Of a stretch of 64,000 nt of DNA, positions 56,014 to 64,000 are shown in pieces; position 1 is the first letter of the stretch, and every line of letters begins with the position of its first letter. The notes beneath the pieces are model-generated. The model made no database searches and was not told the DNA's origin. It saw only the letters and a program-made list of their open reading frames with translations. Both the position numbers and the translations under genes were made by a program. The stretch is from Deltaproteobacteria bacterium (GTDB taxonomy: Bacteria > Myxococcota_A > Polyangia > Polyangiales > Polyangiaceae), in contig QJWJ01000431.1 in NCBI GenBank assembly GCA_003235365.1, forward strand, positions 22,111-86,110, written 5' to 3'.

Positions 56014-57312
56014 TCAACCGCCGGGATCCTCGAAAGGGTCGGTGACTCCCCGTCGATCCTTGAAGTAGACGCGCAGCAGGTCGCGGGCGAGTTCGTTGGC
56101 CTTGCGTCGCCACACGCGCTCGTTTTGGAGCATCACCGTCACGACCACGCGAGGTGAACGGCTGGGCGCGAATCCCGTGAACCAGCTCGTCGTCGGTGAG
56201 CCCTTGCGGATCTGCAACGTTCCCGTCTTGCCTGCGACGCGCACGCTGCCGAGGTAGCTCGAGCCGTGGCTGTTGGAGAACGCTTCGAGGGACGTGCCGC
56301 TGTGTACCGTCACTTCCATCATGCGGGTCAGTCGCCAGGCGGTCGTCGGCGACATGATGCTGTTCGACAACACTCGGTGTGGCGGAGCTGAGTAGTGCCC
56401 GGCGCGTTCGACTAGGTGCATGGGCGCGGCGCGTCCGCCTAGAGCGATGGCGTAGGTGAGGTGTGCGGCTCCAACCGGGGAGAGGCTGGTGTTCTGGAAT
56501 CCCGCTGCGGCGCGCGCAAACTCCAAGTCGTTGTACGGTAGTTCCACCGAGCCCAGGCGCGCGCCGACGTCGAAGGGCAGCGCCGCGTTGAACCCGAGGC
56601 GCTTCGCGGTTTCGGCCAGATCGCTGCGCATCAAGTGCTCGGTGGCAAGCTGGGCGTAGACAGCGTTGCGACTGAAACCCAGCGCCGTTCCAAACGGTGC
56701 ACAACGTCCGCCGTGGGCAGGGGGAGCGCTCAAGTGCTGTCGGCGGATCCCGTCCTCGCCGCCGGAAAAGCAAACGACGGTGTCTGGATCGACCGCGCCG
56801 TGTTCGAAGAGGGAAGTGGTGGTCACCAGCTTGAACACGCTCGCGCTGGGCGCTTCGGACGTGAGTACGTCGTAGATTGGGTGTCCGGGTGAAGTGTATT
56901 GAGCGAATGCCAACACCTTGCTCGTTTCGACGTCGACCAGGATCGCCGCTCCCGCCGCCGGTTGAGCGAGCTTCAGCAATCGTTCCGCAGCGTGTTGGAA
57001 GTGCGGTGCGAGCGTCAGCTCGGCGGGAGTGCCGTCCTCCAACACGCCCCGGGAGTCGTGATCGCTCACTCGAATCGAGCCGAGCTTCAACGGCGACGGC
57101 AAGGTCTGTGGTGTTGCCGGCTCGGCGTCGCCTGGAGGTGGATCGGGCTGCGGTTCGGCCTGCACGTTCGGCAAACCCAGCCACGCGAATCCCACCGCGA
57201 CGGCAAAGCCCACGCTGAGCGCGCGCCGGCGGTCCGGTGCGGTCGCTCGGACCGCGCCGAGTCGCGGCTCTCGCACGCGTCGGCTGAGCCTTTCGAAGAA
57301 GCTGCTGGGCAT
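56014..57312 (-). CDS. Penicillin-binding transpeptidase, short class B-like
   Basis: 432 residues from ATG 57312. An N-terminal membrane anchor (about 30-50) is followed by a Pro-rich linker and a transpeptidase domain. Active-site motifs are complete: Ser158-Val-Phe-Lys161 (SxxK), Ser214-Arg-Asn216 (SxN) and Lys362-Thr-Gly364 (KTG). The N-terminal dimerisation domain of PBP2/PBP3 is missing, so this is a minimal transpeptidase that may cross-link septal or stress peptidoglycan. Neighbours are surface proteins; no MraY-MurG cluster is present. Confidence 0.87.
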   Translation of the reverse strand: MPSSFFERLSRRVREPRLGAVRATAPDRRRALSVGFAVAVGFAWLGLPNVQAEPQPDPPPGDAEPATPQTLPSPLKLGSIRVSDHDSRGVLEDGTPAELTLAPHFQHAAERLLKLAQPAAGAAILVDVETSKVLAFAQYTSPGHPIYDVLTSEAPSASVFKLVTTTSLFEHGAVDPDTVVCFSGGEDGIRRQHLSAPPAHGGRCAPFGTALGFSRNAVYAQLATEHLMRSDLAETAKRLGFNAALPFDVGARLGSVELPYNDLEFARAAAGFQNTSLSPVGAAHLTYAIALGGRAAPMHLVERAGHYSAPPHRVLSNSIMSPTTAWRLTRMMEVTVHSGTSLEAFSNSHGSSYLGSVRVAGKTGTLQIRKGSPTTSWFTGFAPSRSPRVVVTVMLQNERVWRRKANELARDLLRVYFKDRRGVTDPFEDPGG

Positions 57313-57619
57313 GGCGGTTGGAGCGTCCCGGCCCGGAGTCGTTCGGGCGCGCGTCAAAGCAAGACTCGCGAGGAGCCCAGTCGGGCGCGGCTCCAGACTA
57401 AGAGAGCGCACGGCGGACGGCCAAAATCCCCGCGCGCCAGCAGTTCGAGGGGGCCAAACTTGGCCGCTGTGGCTGAATCTCGCTAACGTTCCGAGTTTGC
57501 GGAGCGCTGCGGAACGCGCGGCTCCAAGCGCTGGATTTGTGGCCGGTTCACGTATGGGCGTTTGAACGTCAAGATCTGGCCGGCTGGCGAAGCATCGGTG
57601 AGTAATGAAGGGTATGCAC
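57313..57619. other. Divergent promoter region
   Basis: 307 bases between the transpeptidase and the coiled-coil lipoprotein genes. GAAGGG at about 57607-57612 serves the downstream start. No clear hexamers, RNA gene or repeat recognised. Confidence 0.35.
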
Positions 57620-58612
57620 ATGTCTCGACTCGACCTGATCCCATCTCCCCGCTCTTGGTTGATCGCCGGTTTGGTTCTTTCGCCCCTCGCATTGGGGGCT
57701 TGCGTGCCCAAGAGTCAGTACGAGCAGCTGCAGTCTTCGTACGATGCCGAAGCGATGGCCCGGGCCGATGCCCAGCGCAATCTCGCCGCGCTCGGCGACC
57801 GCTACGCCGCACTGGAGGCAGAGCTGCAAAAGGTGCAAGACGAGCGCGAGGCCAATCGACGCGAACTGGATTCGACGATGAGTCGGCTCAACGAGAGCGC
57901 GGACAAACTGGCCGAGTTGCAACTGGAGCAAAGCAATACGGCGCGCGAACGCGAAGAAGCGTCGGAACGCGTCGAGCAACTCCGCGACGAGCTGTCGCGT
58001 ATCGCGACGCATCTTGCGACCTTCGCCGAAGCGCGTGACCAGCTCAGCAAGGAGCGCGACGAACTCGAGCAGCGCGTCGACCAACTGCAAGACAAGATCG
58101 CTGCGCTCGAGGCCAAGGCGTTGGAGGGCCGGCAGCGATTCCTGTTGGTTCGCGACCTGTCCGTGGCGCTGCATCAGCCCCTCGACAACAAGTCTCTGCG
58201 GCTCGGCGTCACCACGGACTCGGTCGCGTTGACGACGCGAACGGCCACGTTGTTTGCCAAACGGTCCACCAAGCTCACTCCCGCCGGCCGGCGAATGATG
58301 GTGCAGGTCGCCAAGGTGCTCAAGGAGCGCAACGAGACGCTTGAAATCGAGGAGCTACCCGCCGCAGGCGATCCCAAGGTCCGCCTCGCACGGCTGACCT
58401 CGGTGGCCGAGTCCCTGTCAGCTGGAGGCGTCAAGCTGGAACGCATCGCGTTCGATCCCCCGTCGGACAGCGGCGAAGCGGGCAAAGACGATACCGAGCA
58501 GCAGATCCGCCTGTGGATTCGGGACCCCGCTCCGACTGCGATGTCGTCCCAAGACCGTCCGGCGACCGCGTCCACCGCGGCGCCTGAGGCCGGGCAGCGC
58601 GCATCACTGTGA
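57620..58612 (+). CDS. Coiled-coil lipoprotein with OmpA-like C-terminal part
   Basis: 330 residues from the ATG at 57620, chosen because GAAGGG lies seven bases upstream (ATGs at 57605 and 57614 also exist). The leader ends in LALGAC, a lipobox. Residues 35-180 are a long alpha-helical coiled coil (repeated Leu heptads, Glu/Arg-rich). The C-terminal part (about 195-305) has a SVALTTRTATLFAKRSTKLTPAGRRMMVQVAKVLKER motif resembling OmpA-type peptidoglycan-binding domains, but the Asp/Arg binding residues are not clear. Probably an envelope spacer. Confidence 0.68.
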   Translation: MSRLDLIPSPRSWLIAGLVLSPLALGACVPKSQYEQLQSSYDAEAMARADAQRNLAALGDRYAALEAELQKVQDEREANRRELDSTMSRLNESADKLAELQLEQSNTAREREEASERVEQLRDELSRIATHLATFAEARDQLSKERDELEQRVDQLQDKIAALEAKALEGRQRFLLVRDLSVALHQPLDNKSLRLGVTTDSVALTTRTATLFAKRSTKLTPAGRRMMVQVAKVLKERNETLEIEELPAAGDPKVRLARLTSVAESLSAGGVKLERIAFDPPSDSGEAGKDDTEQQIRLWIRDPAPTAMSSQDRPATASTAAPEAGQRASL

Positions 58613-58639
58613 TGTCCCGTTAACTATCAGCCAGCAGCT

Positions 58640-59359
58640 TCAGAGCGCGAACGAAACCTTCGCAGGCCAGCTGCCCGGCGCCGGGTAGCTGGCTTGAGAC
58701 AACACGTCGACCAGGCAGCGGCTGCTCTCTGCGACCTCGCGGTCGGGCGCCGCCATGCCGACGGACATCGCACGGCCGTCGGTGGCGACGTACACCGTCG
58801 CCAAGAACGATTCTCTGGCGCCGTGTTTACATTGTGCAATCTGCTCGCGGTGCTCTTCGAGGACCTCGGCAACTTGCTCCGAATCCCAATCGACGGGCGG
58901 GCGCACGTCACCGGTCATCTCGAACTCGAAGGCGTTTTGGGCGACGGCGATGGGTCCACCCACTGGCCGCGGCCAAGGCGCTGCGCGCAACACGTCGTAC
59001 ATGCACTCTTCGGTTTCGCGATCACCCAACGTCGATTGTTCTGCGAACACCGTCTGAACCCCGCCGGACGAGTCCACCCAGACCTGGAAAGAGATCTGTC
59101 CGCCGATGAATTCGATGCGGCGCGAGCCGGTCACGAAGCACTTCTGAATGTCTTCGAAGGATTCCTTGAAGGCCCAGATTGCTTCCTCTTCGGGGAGCGC
59201 GCCGACCTCCGCGGTGGCGCCGATCTGTGCGGTCGAATCGTAGTCTGGGCGCTCGTCTTGGGGAGCCGTATCCGCGGTGTTGGGTTCTTGGCTCGAGCCG
59301 CCGCAGCCGACGGTGATCTGGGTGACGAGCAAGCAGGGGAGCAGAACGATTCTCTTCAT
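58640..59359 (-). CDS. Lipoprotein with two AgmX/PglI-like domains
   Basis: 239 residues from ATG 59359. The leader ends in a lipobox (QITVGC). Two related domains follow: residues about 75-150 (IQKCFVTG, IGGQISFQVWVDSSGGVQTVFAEQSTLGD, EECMYDVLRAAPWPRP) and about 165-239 (IAQCKHGARE, FLATVYVATDGRAMSVGM, SSRCLVDVLSQASYPAP). The Cys pair, the central strand-Gly turn and the Pro-Pro end are those of the AgmX/PglI C-terminal domain of myxobacterial motility and envelope proteins. Function unknown. It is convergent with the coiled-coil lipoprotein. Confidence 0.72.
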   Translation of the reverse strand: MKRIVLLPCLLVTQITVGCGGSSQEPNTADTAPQDERPDYDSTAQIGATAEVGALPEEEAIWAFKESFEDIQKCFVTGSRRIEFIGGQISFQVWVDSSGGVQTVFAEQSTLGDRETEECMYDVLRAAPWPRPVGGPIAVAQNAFEFEMTGDVRPPVDWDSEQVAEVLEEHREQIAQCKHGARESFLATVYVATDGRAMSVGMAAPDREVAESSRCLVDVLSQASYPAPGSWPAKVSFAL

Positions 59360-59529
59360 GGGTGGCAGGACTCCGAAGTTCCGAGATGGCGTACATCGCG
59401 CAGTGGCACTGTGCAAAGGCGATCGAACGGACACGCTGCGGCCATCTTCAGCGCGGCGATCGATTCGTTCGCGTGTGTGAACTGGTCACACAGTACCAAA
59501 ACGGGTTGAGAGCAGGCGTCTGACTCGTG

Positions 59530-60318
59530 TCAATCCGAGAGCACTACTACCCGCGGGTGGTGCTCCAACCGCTCGACCAGTGCCGGTTTCGGGCGGACCG
59601 CAACGGGGATCTCTGCCGCGTCGAGCATCGCCAGGTCGAAAACGTTGTCGCCGAAACTGGCCAGCACCCGTTTTTTTGGGGCCAATCGTGTCAGGGCGTC
59701 GGCCTTACGTTGGCCGTACGGCAGTGGCGCTGTGAGGCTAGGTAGGTAGACGCCGTTTTCTGAGAGCTTCGGTTGGCAGCCGGCGATGTCGTTTTTCGAG
59801 AAGCCCAAGGAGGCAGTCGCTACTTCGACGGCGAAACTCGGCGAAGCCGAGACGACCACGGTGAGCAGGCCGTTGTTCCGCGCCCATTCGATGACCTGTC
59901 GGACCGGGGCAAAGTAGCGCTGCGAGAGCTGTCGCTGCTCGAGCACGTCGGCAACCCAGCTCGAAAGCTGGAGGGCGTCCCAACCGGCGAACCCCCACGC
60001 CATCATTTCACAGGCAGTGTCTTCCGGCAGCGCGCCCCGTCTGTACGCGTCGAACAGCGCGTCTGCCTGTGTGCTCGCGTCGTCCGTGAGCGGCACGCCG
60101 AACCGCTGCGCCACGCTCCGTAGCGGTTCCAACGCAGCGGGACGCAGCGCGCCACGAGCCGTCGCGGCGCAGAACACGTCTTCTCCAACGTCGCCAGACC
60201 ACAGGGTGCCGTCGGCGTCGAACGCCAACGTACCCTGGGTTCCAGTGTCGGCCAGACTCCGCCAAGCACGCTCCAAGCGCGTCAGCAGCTCCTGTAGCGA
60301 CACTCGATTGGCAATCAT
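59530..60318 (-). CDS. HAD-superfamily phosphatase (PSP-like)
   Basis: 262 residues. Motif I is FDADGTLW with nucleophile Asp, motif II is VVVSASPS, and motif IV is SFGDNVFDLAML, typical for the phosphoserine-phosphatase branch with a C1 helical cap (about 60-130). Substrate unknown; a small phosphorylated amino acid or alcohol is likely. The ATG overlaps the end of the acetyl-CoA synthetase gene (ATGA), implying coupled translation with it. Confidence 0.82.
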   Translation of the reverse strand: MIANRVSLQELLTRLERAWRSLADTGTQGTLAFDADGTLWSGDVGEDVFCAATARGALRPAALEPLRSVAQRFGVPLTDDASTQADALFDAYRRGALPEDTACEMMAWGFAGWDALQLSSWVADVLEQRQLSQRYFAPVRQVIEWARNNGLLTVVVSASPSFAVEVATASLGFSKNDIAGCQPKLSENGVYLPSLTAPLPYGQRKADALTRLAPKKRVLASFGDNVFDLAMLDAAEIPVAVRPKPALVERLEHHPRVVVLSD

Positions 60319-62273
60319 CCGTGGCGCAGCTGTTCGATCACCGAAGCGTCTTCCAAGGTCGACGTGTCGCCGGTGATGTCCCTGCCTGCAGCGACGTCCT
60401 TGAGCAAGCGACGCATGATCTTGCCGCTTCGGGTTTTGGGAAGCGCGTCTGCAAAACGGATTTCGTCGGGAGCGGCGAACTTGCCGATGTCCTTGCCCAC
60501 GTGCGCCTTGAGCGTCGCCTTCAGTGCGTCGTCCTTGGCGAAGCCGGGCTTGAGCGTGGCGAATACAACCAGCGCCTGACCCTTGAGATCGTCGGGGCGG
60601 CCCACAGCCGCGGCTTCGGCGACGGCCTCGTGTCCTACGAGGCTGCTCTCGACTTCGGCCGTACCGATGCGATGACCGGAAACGTTCAGCACGTCGTCGA
60701 TGCGGCCGATGACCTGGAAGTAGCCGTCCGCGTCGCGGTGAGCTCCGTCGCCAGTGACGTAGACGTTGCCGGGTACGTCGGTGAAGTACTGGCGCACGTA
60801 GCGTTCGTCGTCACCCCACACGGTCCGCAAGATGCTGGGCCAGGGGCGGCGAAGGATGAACAGCCCTCCCTCTCGGTCGGCGACCGAAGTCCCGTCGCTG
60901 CGCACGACGTCGGGGGCCACGCCGAAGAAGGGGAGCCCTGTCGAGCCCGGCTTGGCGGCGCAGGCGCCGGGGAGGGTGGTCATCATGATGCTGCCGGTCT
61001 CCGTTTGCCACCAGGTGTCGACGATGGGGCAGCGCTTCTTGCCGATCTTGTCGTAGTACCAGTTCCACGCCTCCGGATTGATCGGCTCGCCCACAGTGCC
61101 CAACAATCTGAGACTGGAAAGGTCGTGCTTGTTCACCCACTCGTCACCGGCGCGGATGAACGCGCGAATGGCTGTTGGGGCCGTGTAGAGGATCGTGACC
61201 TCGTGCTTGTCGATGATCTCCCAGAAGCGGCCCCAGTCGGGGTGATTGGGGGCGCCTTCGTACATCAAGCAGGTCATGCCGTTGGAAAGCGGTCCGTACA
61301 CGAGGTAGCTGTGACCGGTGATCCAACCGACGTCGGCGGTGCACCAGTAGACGTCGTCCTCTTGGATGTCGAAGACGTACTTGGTGCTGACGTGCGCGCC
61401 AACCAGGTAGCCCGCGCTGGTGTGCAACACGCCCTTGGGTTTGCCGGTCGACCCCGAAGTGTACAAGATGAACAAGGGGTGCTCTGCGCCGACCACCGCT
61501 GCAGCGCCGTTCTTGGCATCGGCGGCCTCGACTGCCGTTGCCCAGTCGACATCGCGACCTTCCAGCAGGGTGCATTCCGATTCGGGGCCATAGTGCTGTA
61601 GGACGACTACTTTCTCGACGCTGGGAGCGTCCTGCAGTGCCTCGTCGACGGTTTGCTTGAGTTTGACGGGTTTGCCGCGGCGCGGCGCGGCGTCCTGAGT
61701 CAGCACGACTTTGGCGCCGCAATCATTGATGCGTCCACGCAGGGAGTCGGCTGCGAAACCACCGAAGATCACGCTGTGCGGTGCACCGATGCGTGCGCAC
61801 GCGAGCATCGCGACGACCACTTCGGGGACCATGCCCATGTAGATCGCCACCCGATCACCGGTCGTGACACCCTGGTCGCGGAGCACTGCGGCAAACAACG
61901 TCACCTGCTCGTGAAGCTCGCGGTAGGTCAGCGTCTTGTTCGCGCCGCCTTCCCCCTCCCAGATGATCGCTGTCTTGTTTTCCGTGTCCGTGCCCAGGTG
62001 GCGATCGAGACAGCTCTCGGTGACGTTCAACTCGGCGTCGGTGAACCACTTGGCGAAGGGACCGTTCTGCTCGAGTGTTACCGTCCAAGGTTTACGGAAT
62101 GTCAGCTGCGACGCTTCACGCTTCCAGAAGCTGTCAGGCTGTTCGATGCTCTCCTTGTAAAGCCGCTCGTAGTCGGCTTTGGAGCTCACGCGCGACTTGC
62201 TACGGTAGGCTTCCGAAGGTTCGTGATGTGCCTGTTCAGCAGAGACTGTATCGATTCCCGTCCTCGTTTCCAT
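60315..62273 (-). CDS. acs: Acetyl-CoA synthetase
   Basis: AMP-forming ligase (652 residues) activating acetate, and possibly propionate, to the CoA thioester. The adenylation signature YTSGSTGKPKG, the core GEPINPEAWNWYYDKIG and TWWQTETGSIM, and the acetylation-regulated Lys near the C-terminus (PKTRSGKIMRRLLKD) are present. Residues DADGYFQVIGRIDDVLNVSGHRIGTAEVE mark the hinge and ACS signature. The ATG at 62273 follows the usual N-terminal region. Together with the mutase-MeaB genes it supports short-chain acyl-CoA metabolism. The HAD phosphatase is coupled to it. Confidence 0.95.
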   Translation of the reverse strand: METRTGIDTVSAEQAHHEPSEAYRSKSRVSSKADYERLYKESIEQPDSFWKREASQLTFRKPWTVTLEQNGPFAKWFTDAELNVTESCLDRHLGTDTENKTAIIWEGEGGANKTLTYRELHEQVTLFAAVLRDQGVTTGDRVAIYMGMVPEVVVAMLACARIGAPHSVIFGGFAADSLRGRINDCGAKVVLTQDAAPRRGKPVKLKQTVDEALQDAPSVEKVVVLQHYGPESECTLLEGRDVDWATAVEAADAKNGAAAVVGAEHPLFILYTSGSTGKPKGVLHTSAGYLVGAHVSTKYVFDIQEDDVYWCTADVGWITGHSYLVYGPLSNGMTCLMYEGAPNHPDWGRFWEIIDKHEVTILYTAPTAIRAFIRAGDEWVNKHDLSSLRLLGTVGEPINPEAWNWYYDKIGKKRCPIVDTWWQTETGSIMMTTLPGACAAKPGSTGLPFFGVAPDVVRSDGTSVADREGGLFILRRPWPSILRTVWGDDERYVRQYFTDVPGNVYVTGDGAHRDADGYFQVIGRIDDVLNVSGHRIGTAEVESSLVGHEAVAEAAAVGRPDDLKGQALVVFATLKPGFAKDDALKATLKAHVGKDIGKFAAPDEIRFADALPKTRSGKIMRRLLKDVAAGRDITGDTSTLEDASVIEQLRHG

Positions 62274-62622
62274 GCGGGCGAGTCTACACGGGTTTCGGTG
62301 CAATACATCCCGTATCCCCCGGCGAATCCCTCGACCACGCTGCTACCCAGCGGCGGCGAAAATTTGCAGGCTCCGGCGGGATGACGCGTTGGTAGTATCG
62401 CGAATGGGAGGCCGTTCGGTCTCAGCTGGCGAGCGACTGACGAAAGCTTAGCCAAGCACCGAGTCGCTGTTCGACGAGAGCCAACCCCAAAATCAATCGC
62501 GCCACCAATCTCGACCCTCGAGGTCGAGCGGTGGCGCATCGAGAACGCCGACCCGTGAAGGTCGACGCGGTGTTCGAGCAGGCGGTGTTCGATCAGGCAG
62601 TGTTCGATCAGGCAGTGTTCGA
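62274..62622. other. Intergenic region between acs and rpsT
   Basis: 349 bases between acs and rpsT, both on the minus strand. It contains the likely acs promoter, the rpsT terminator at 62489-62534 and most of the 15-bp repeat at 62567-62626. No gene-like frame seen. Confidence 0.45.
62489..62534 (-). terminator. rpsT: Likely terminator of rpsT
   Basis: On the minus strand CCACC-(C/G)-CTCGACC pairs with GGTCGAG-ATT-GGTGG around a 4-base loop (62502-62534), with a small internal bulge, and is followed by CGCGATTGATTTT. It lies about 90 bases past the rpsT stop. Confidence 0.55.
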
Positions 62623-62626
62623 TCAG
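62567..62626 (-). repeat. Four 15-bp tandem repeats at the rpsT 3' end
   Basis: Units at 62567, 62582, 62597 and 62612 (plus strand GCGGTGTTCGAGCAG to GCAGTGTTCGATCAG, at most a few changes). Because 15 is a multiple of three, the rpsT stop codon is copied in frame: minus-strand GCC TGA recurs three times. It probably arose by slippage. Confidence 0.8.
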
Positions 62627-62892
62627 GCCTGAGCGAGGCGAGCCAACGCGTGGTCCAACCGCGAGGTACGGCGAGACGCGTTGTTGGCGTGGATCACGCC
62701 CTTGCTTGCAGCCTTGGCCAGTGCCTTCTTCGCGGCGAAGGCCTTGGTTGCTGCGAGGGCCGAATCGCCAGATTCGATCGCCACGCGCGCTTCCTTGAGG
62801 GCACTGCGCAGGGCGCTGCGAACGGTACGATTGCGGGCCGTTCGGGTGATTCGCTGTCGGTTGCGCTTGAGAGCTGAAGCGTGATTCGCCAT
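62623..62892 (-). CDS. rpsT: 30S ribosomal protein S20
   Basis: Basic 89-residue ribosomal protein. The start ANHASALKRNRQRITRTARNR and the segment DHALARLAQ at the C-terminus fit bS20, with its three-helix bundle and Lys/Arg/Ala-rich composition. It is preceded by the 54-residue basic gene at 62935 by 42 bases on the same strand, so they are likely co-transcribed. Its end is embedded in a 15-bp tandem repeat. Confidence 0.96.
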   Translation of the reverse strand: MANHASALKRNRQRITRTARNRTVRSALRSALKEARVAIESGDSALAATKAFAAKKALAKAASKGVIHANNASRRTSRLDHALARLAQA

Positions 62893-62934
62893 CTGTCTTT
62901 ACCTACTCGTTACGGTATCGGGGAACGGTCGCTC

Positions 62935-63099
62935 TCACGCCTGCTTCGGCTTGGCGTCAGCTGCGTTTGGATCGTACCCCTCGGGGTGGATCGGAAACGC
63001 GGGGGTACCAGCCTTGGTCGCTTTGCGCTTGCGGGCGCGACCCAGATCTCGGTCGCGGTTGTAGCGGCGGCGTTCAGTTTTTTGCGTGCGAGAAACCAT
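62935..63099 (-). CDS. 54-residue basic protein upstream of rpsT
   Basis: A short gene missed by size-filtered searches: ATG at 63099, TGA at 62937-62935, 54 residues. The first 30 residues are strongly basic (SRTQKTERRRYNRDRDLGRARKRKATK), then a Pro/His/Gly segment (AGTPAFPIHPEGYDP) and an Ala/Lys end. Composition and position 42 bases before rpsT suggest an rRNA- or ribosome-associated protein. AAGAGCAAG upstream is a weak ribosome binding site. Family not recognised; a real gene is likely but unproven. Confidence 0.6.
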   Translation of the reverse strand: MVSRTQKTERRRYNRDRDLGRARKRKATKAGTPAFPIHPEGYDPNAADAKPKQA

Positions 63100-63216
63100 G
63101 ATCTTGCTCTTGCTAAGGCGTTTCCGAGCTCGAGTACCGGAGACGCGTTCAGGGGCGCGGGACTATGAGAGATCGGCTTCTGCTTGTCAACGCCGGGTCG
63201 TTTATGGAATCCCCAA

Positions 63217-64000
63217 TCAGGGCCGAACGGTGGTTCGGACGGTGAACGTGTCGTCGCCAAAGGGCCGCAGGCGAGCGTTGCGCATCGCGTTGGAGATGCA
63301 CGACTCGGCGGGGGTCCCTCGCGCAGGTCCCGACACGACCACATTCTTGACCTTGCCGTTGGATCCGAACACGACATCGACCTTGGACGGCTGGCTTTGC
63401 CCCGCAAGGCAGGCTCGCGCTCCGGGGAGCACGACCCCCACCGCGCCCTGCGCCGCCCCAATCGAAGGGCGCTCCGCTTGCCCGGGGGCGGCGGCAGCGG
63501 GGACCAGGGCCGGTTCTGACGATTCGACGGCGTGTGGCTTCGCAGCGGCGAGTGGGACTTCAGGCTCTGCCGGCTTCGGGTGGCTCTTGGCTGCGCCGGG
63601 GCGAGCTCGAACGGCGGCAACGGCCCTGGGCAGTTCGCTGATCTCGGTGGCCGTCGCTCCCTCTTCTTCCGGTGCCGTCTCGGTAGCGCTGGTGGGCTGC
63701 TCAACGCGGGCCCCCGAGGGGACGCGGGAGGCCGGGGTCGACGACTCTTCGACGCGCTGCGGCACCTGAGCGACCACGGTGGTCGTCACGATCGTCACGG
63801 TTGGAGCAGCGACCTCGGGCCCGCTGGGGGAGCTGGGCGACCCGACGTACAACCCACCGAGCCCGGCGGCCAAGGCGAGGGCGCCCCAGAGCCAGTGTGC
63901 TCGAGTTGCCTGCGAGGGGTTAACGGCCTGCGAGGGGCTAACGGCCTGCGAGGGGCTAACGGCCTGCGAGGGGCTAACGGTCTGCGAGGGGCTAACGGTC
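63217..64000 (-). CDS. C-terminal part of an AgmX/PglI-like membrane protein
   Basis: A minus-strand frame open at the right edge, so the start lies beyond 64000; about 260 residues are visible. It begins with tandem VSPSQA-type hexapeptides, then a membrane helix (HWLWGALALAAGLGGLYVG), a periplasmic Ala/Pro/Glu/Thr-rich linker of about 110 residues, and a C-terminal domain with a Cys pair (ARACLAGQ and ESCISNAM) and the strand SKVDVVFGSNGKVKNVVVSG, as in AgmX/PglI or TonB-like C-terminal domains. The plan suggests a cytoplasmic head sensing or energising an envelope partner. Internal TTG at 63873 is not the true start. Confidence 0.7.
   Translation of the reverse strand, partial: TVSPSQTVSPSQAVSPSQAVSPSQAVNPSQATRAHWLWGALALAAGLGGLYVGSPSSPSGPEVAAPTVTIVTTTVVAQVPQRVEESSTPASRVPSGARVEQPTSATETAPEEEGATATEISELPRAVAAVRARPGAAKSHPKPAEPEVPLAAAKPHAVESSEPALVPAAAAPGQAERPSIGAAQGAVGVVLPGARACLAGQSQPSKVDVVFGSNGKVKNVVVSGPARGTPAESCISNAMRNARLRPFGDDTFTVRTTVRP
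63907..63996 (-). repeat. At least five 18-bp in-frame tandem repeats
   Basis: Units at 63907, 63925, 63943, 63961 and 63979 (plus strand GGCCTGCGAGGGGCTAAC with one or two changes), and a sixth begins at 63997. On the minus strand they encode (A/T)V(S/N)PSQ. The array runs off the window edge. Confidence 0.9.

Overview
The window reads as a chromosomal segment of a high-GC Gram-negative bacterium, most likely a myxobacterium (phylum Myxococcota). The best markers are a DUF2330 protein ending in a MYXO-CTERM-like tail (Cys-x-Cys, membrane helix, Arg cluster), two proteins with AgmX/PglI-like C-terminal domains, an eight-cysteine-cluster lipoprotein, FHA-headed regulators, an orphan Roadblock protein and pilB/pilT. 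Nearly all of it is housekeeping DNA. I see no rRNA, tRNA, CRISPR array, insertion sequence, prophage or integrase.

Layout. 1-9400: ftsB, a pilus-ATPase-N-terminus-like protein, then methylmalonyl-CoA mutase and MeaB joined by 4-base overlaps, a VOC protein that is probably methylmalonyl-CoA epimerase, a Roadblock protein, aroQ, a second MeaB-type GTPase, and two outer-membrane barrel-like proteins. 9600-14200: a large lipoprotein subtilase, an eight-Cys lipoprotein and a proline-rich lipoprotein. 14500-25800: nth, gyrA with a long acidic tail, bamA, and a topoisomerase IV pair (parC-parE). 25800-33500: a G-run repeat block, an FHA/sigma-54 activator, a nitrilase-family amidase, a MerR-TPR protein, two unrecognised proteins, an FHA protein fused to a degenerate CpaF-like ATPase, and peptide deformylase.

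33600-39750: ribD, nrdR, fabF, acpP, fabG, fabD, rpmF and a DUF177 gene, all on the minus strand. This is the usual L32/fatty-acid cluster, but plsX and fabH are absent and a good intrinsic terminator lies between fabD and fabG. 39900-50700: a multi-pass membrane protein, a synthetase-only RelA, HMG-CoA lyase, purF, pilT, pilB and a rhodanese-ThiF fusion. 50800-64000: a PAP2-type membrane protein, a zinc-ribbon membrane protein, a Nudix hydrolase, the DUF2330 protein, DUF3105, a penicillin-binding transpeptidase, two lipoproteins, a HAD phosphatase coupled to acetyl-CoA synthetase, rpsT preceded by a 54-residue basic protein, and the 3' part of a repeat-bearing AgmX/PglI-like protein that runs off the right edge.

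Functional links: propionyl/methylmalonyl-CoA handling (mutase, MeaB, epimerase) together with acetyl-CoA synthetase and HMG-CoA lyase suggests use of branched-chain amino acids and short acids. The less ordinary items are the catalytically dead FHA-CpaF fusion, the 43-bp periodic G-run array after parE, the reduced fab cluster, the rhodanese-first ThiF protein, and small or unknown genes such as 62935-63099, 29868-30323 and 30501-30821. No complete novel defence or mobile system is visible.
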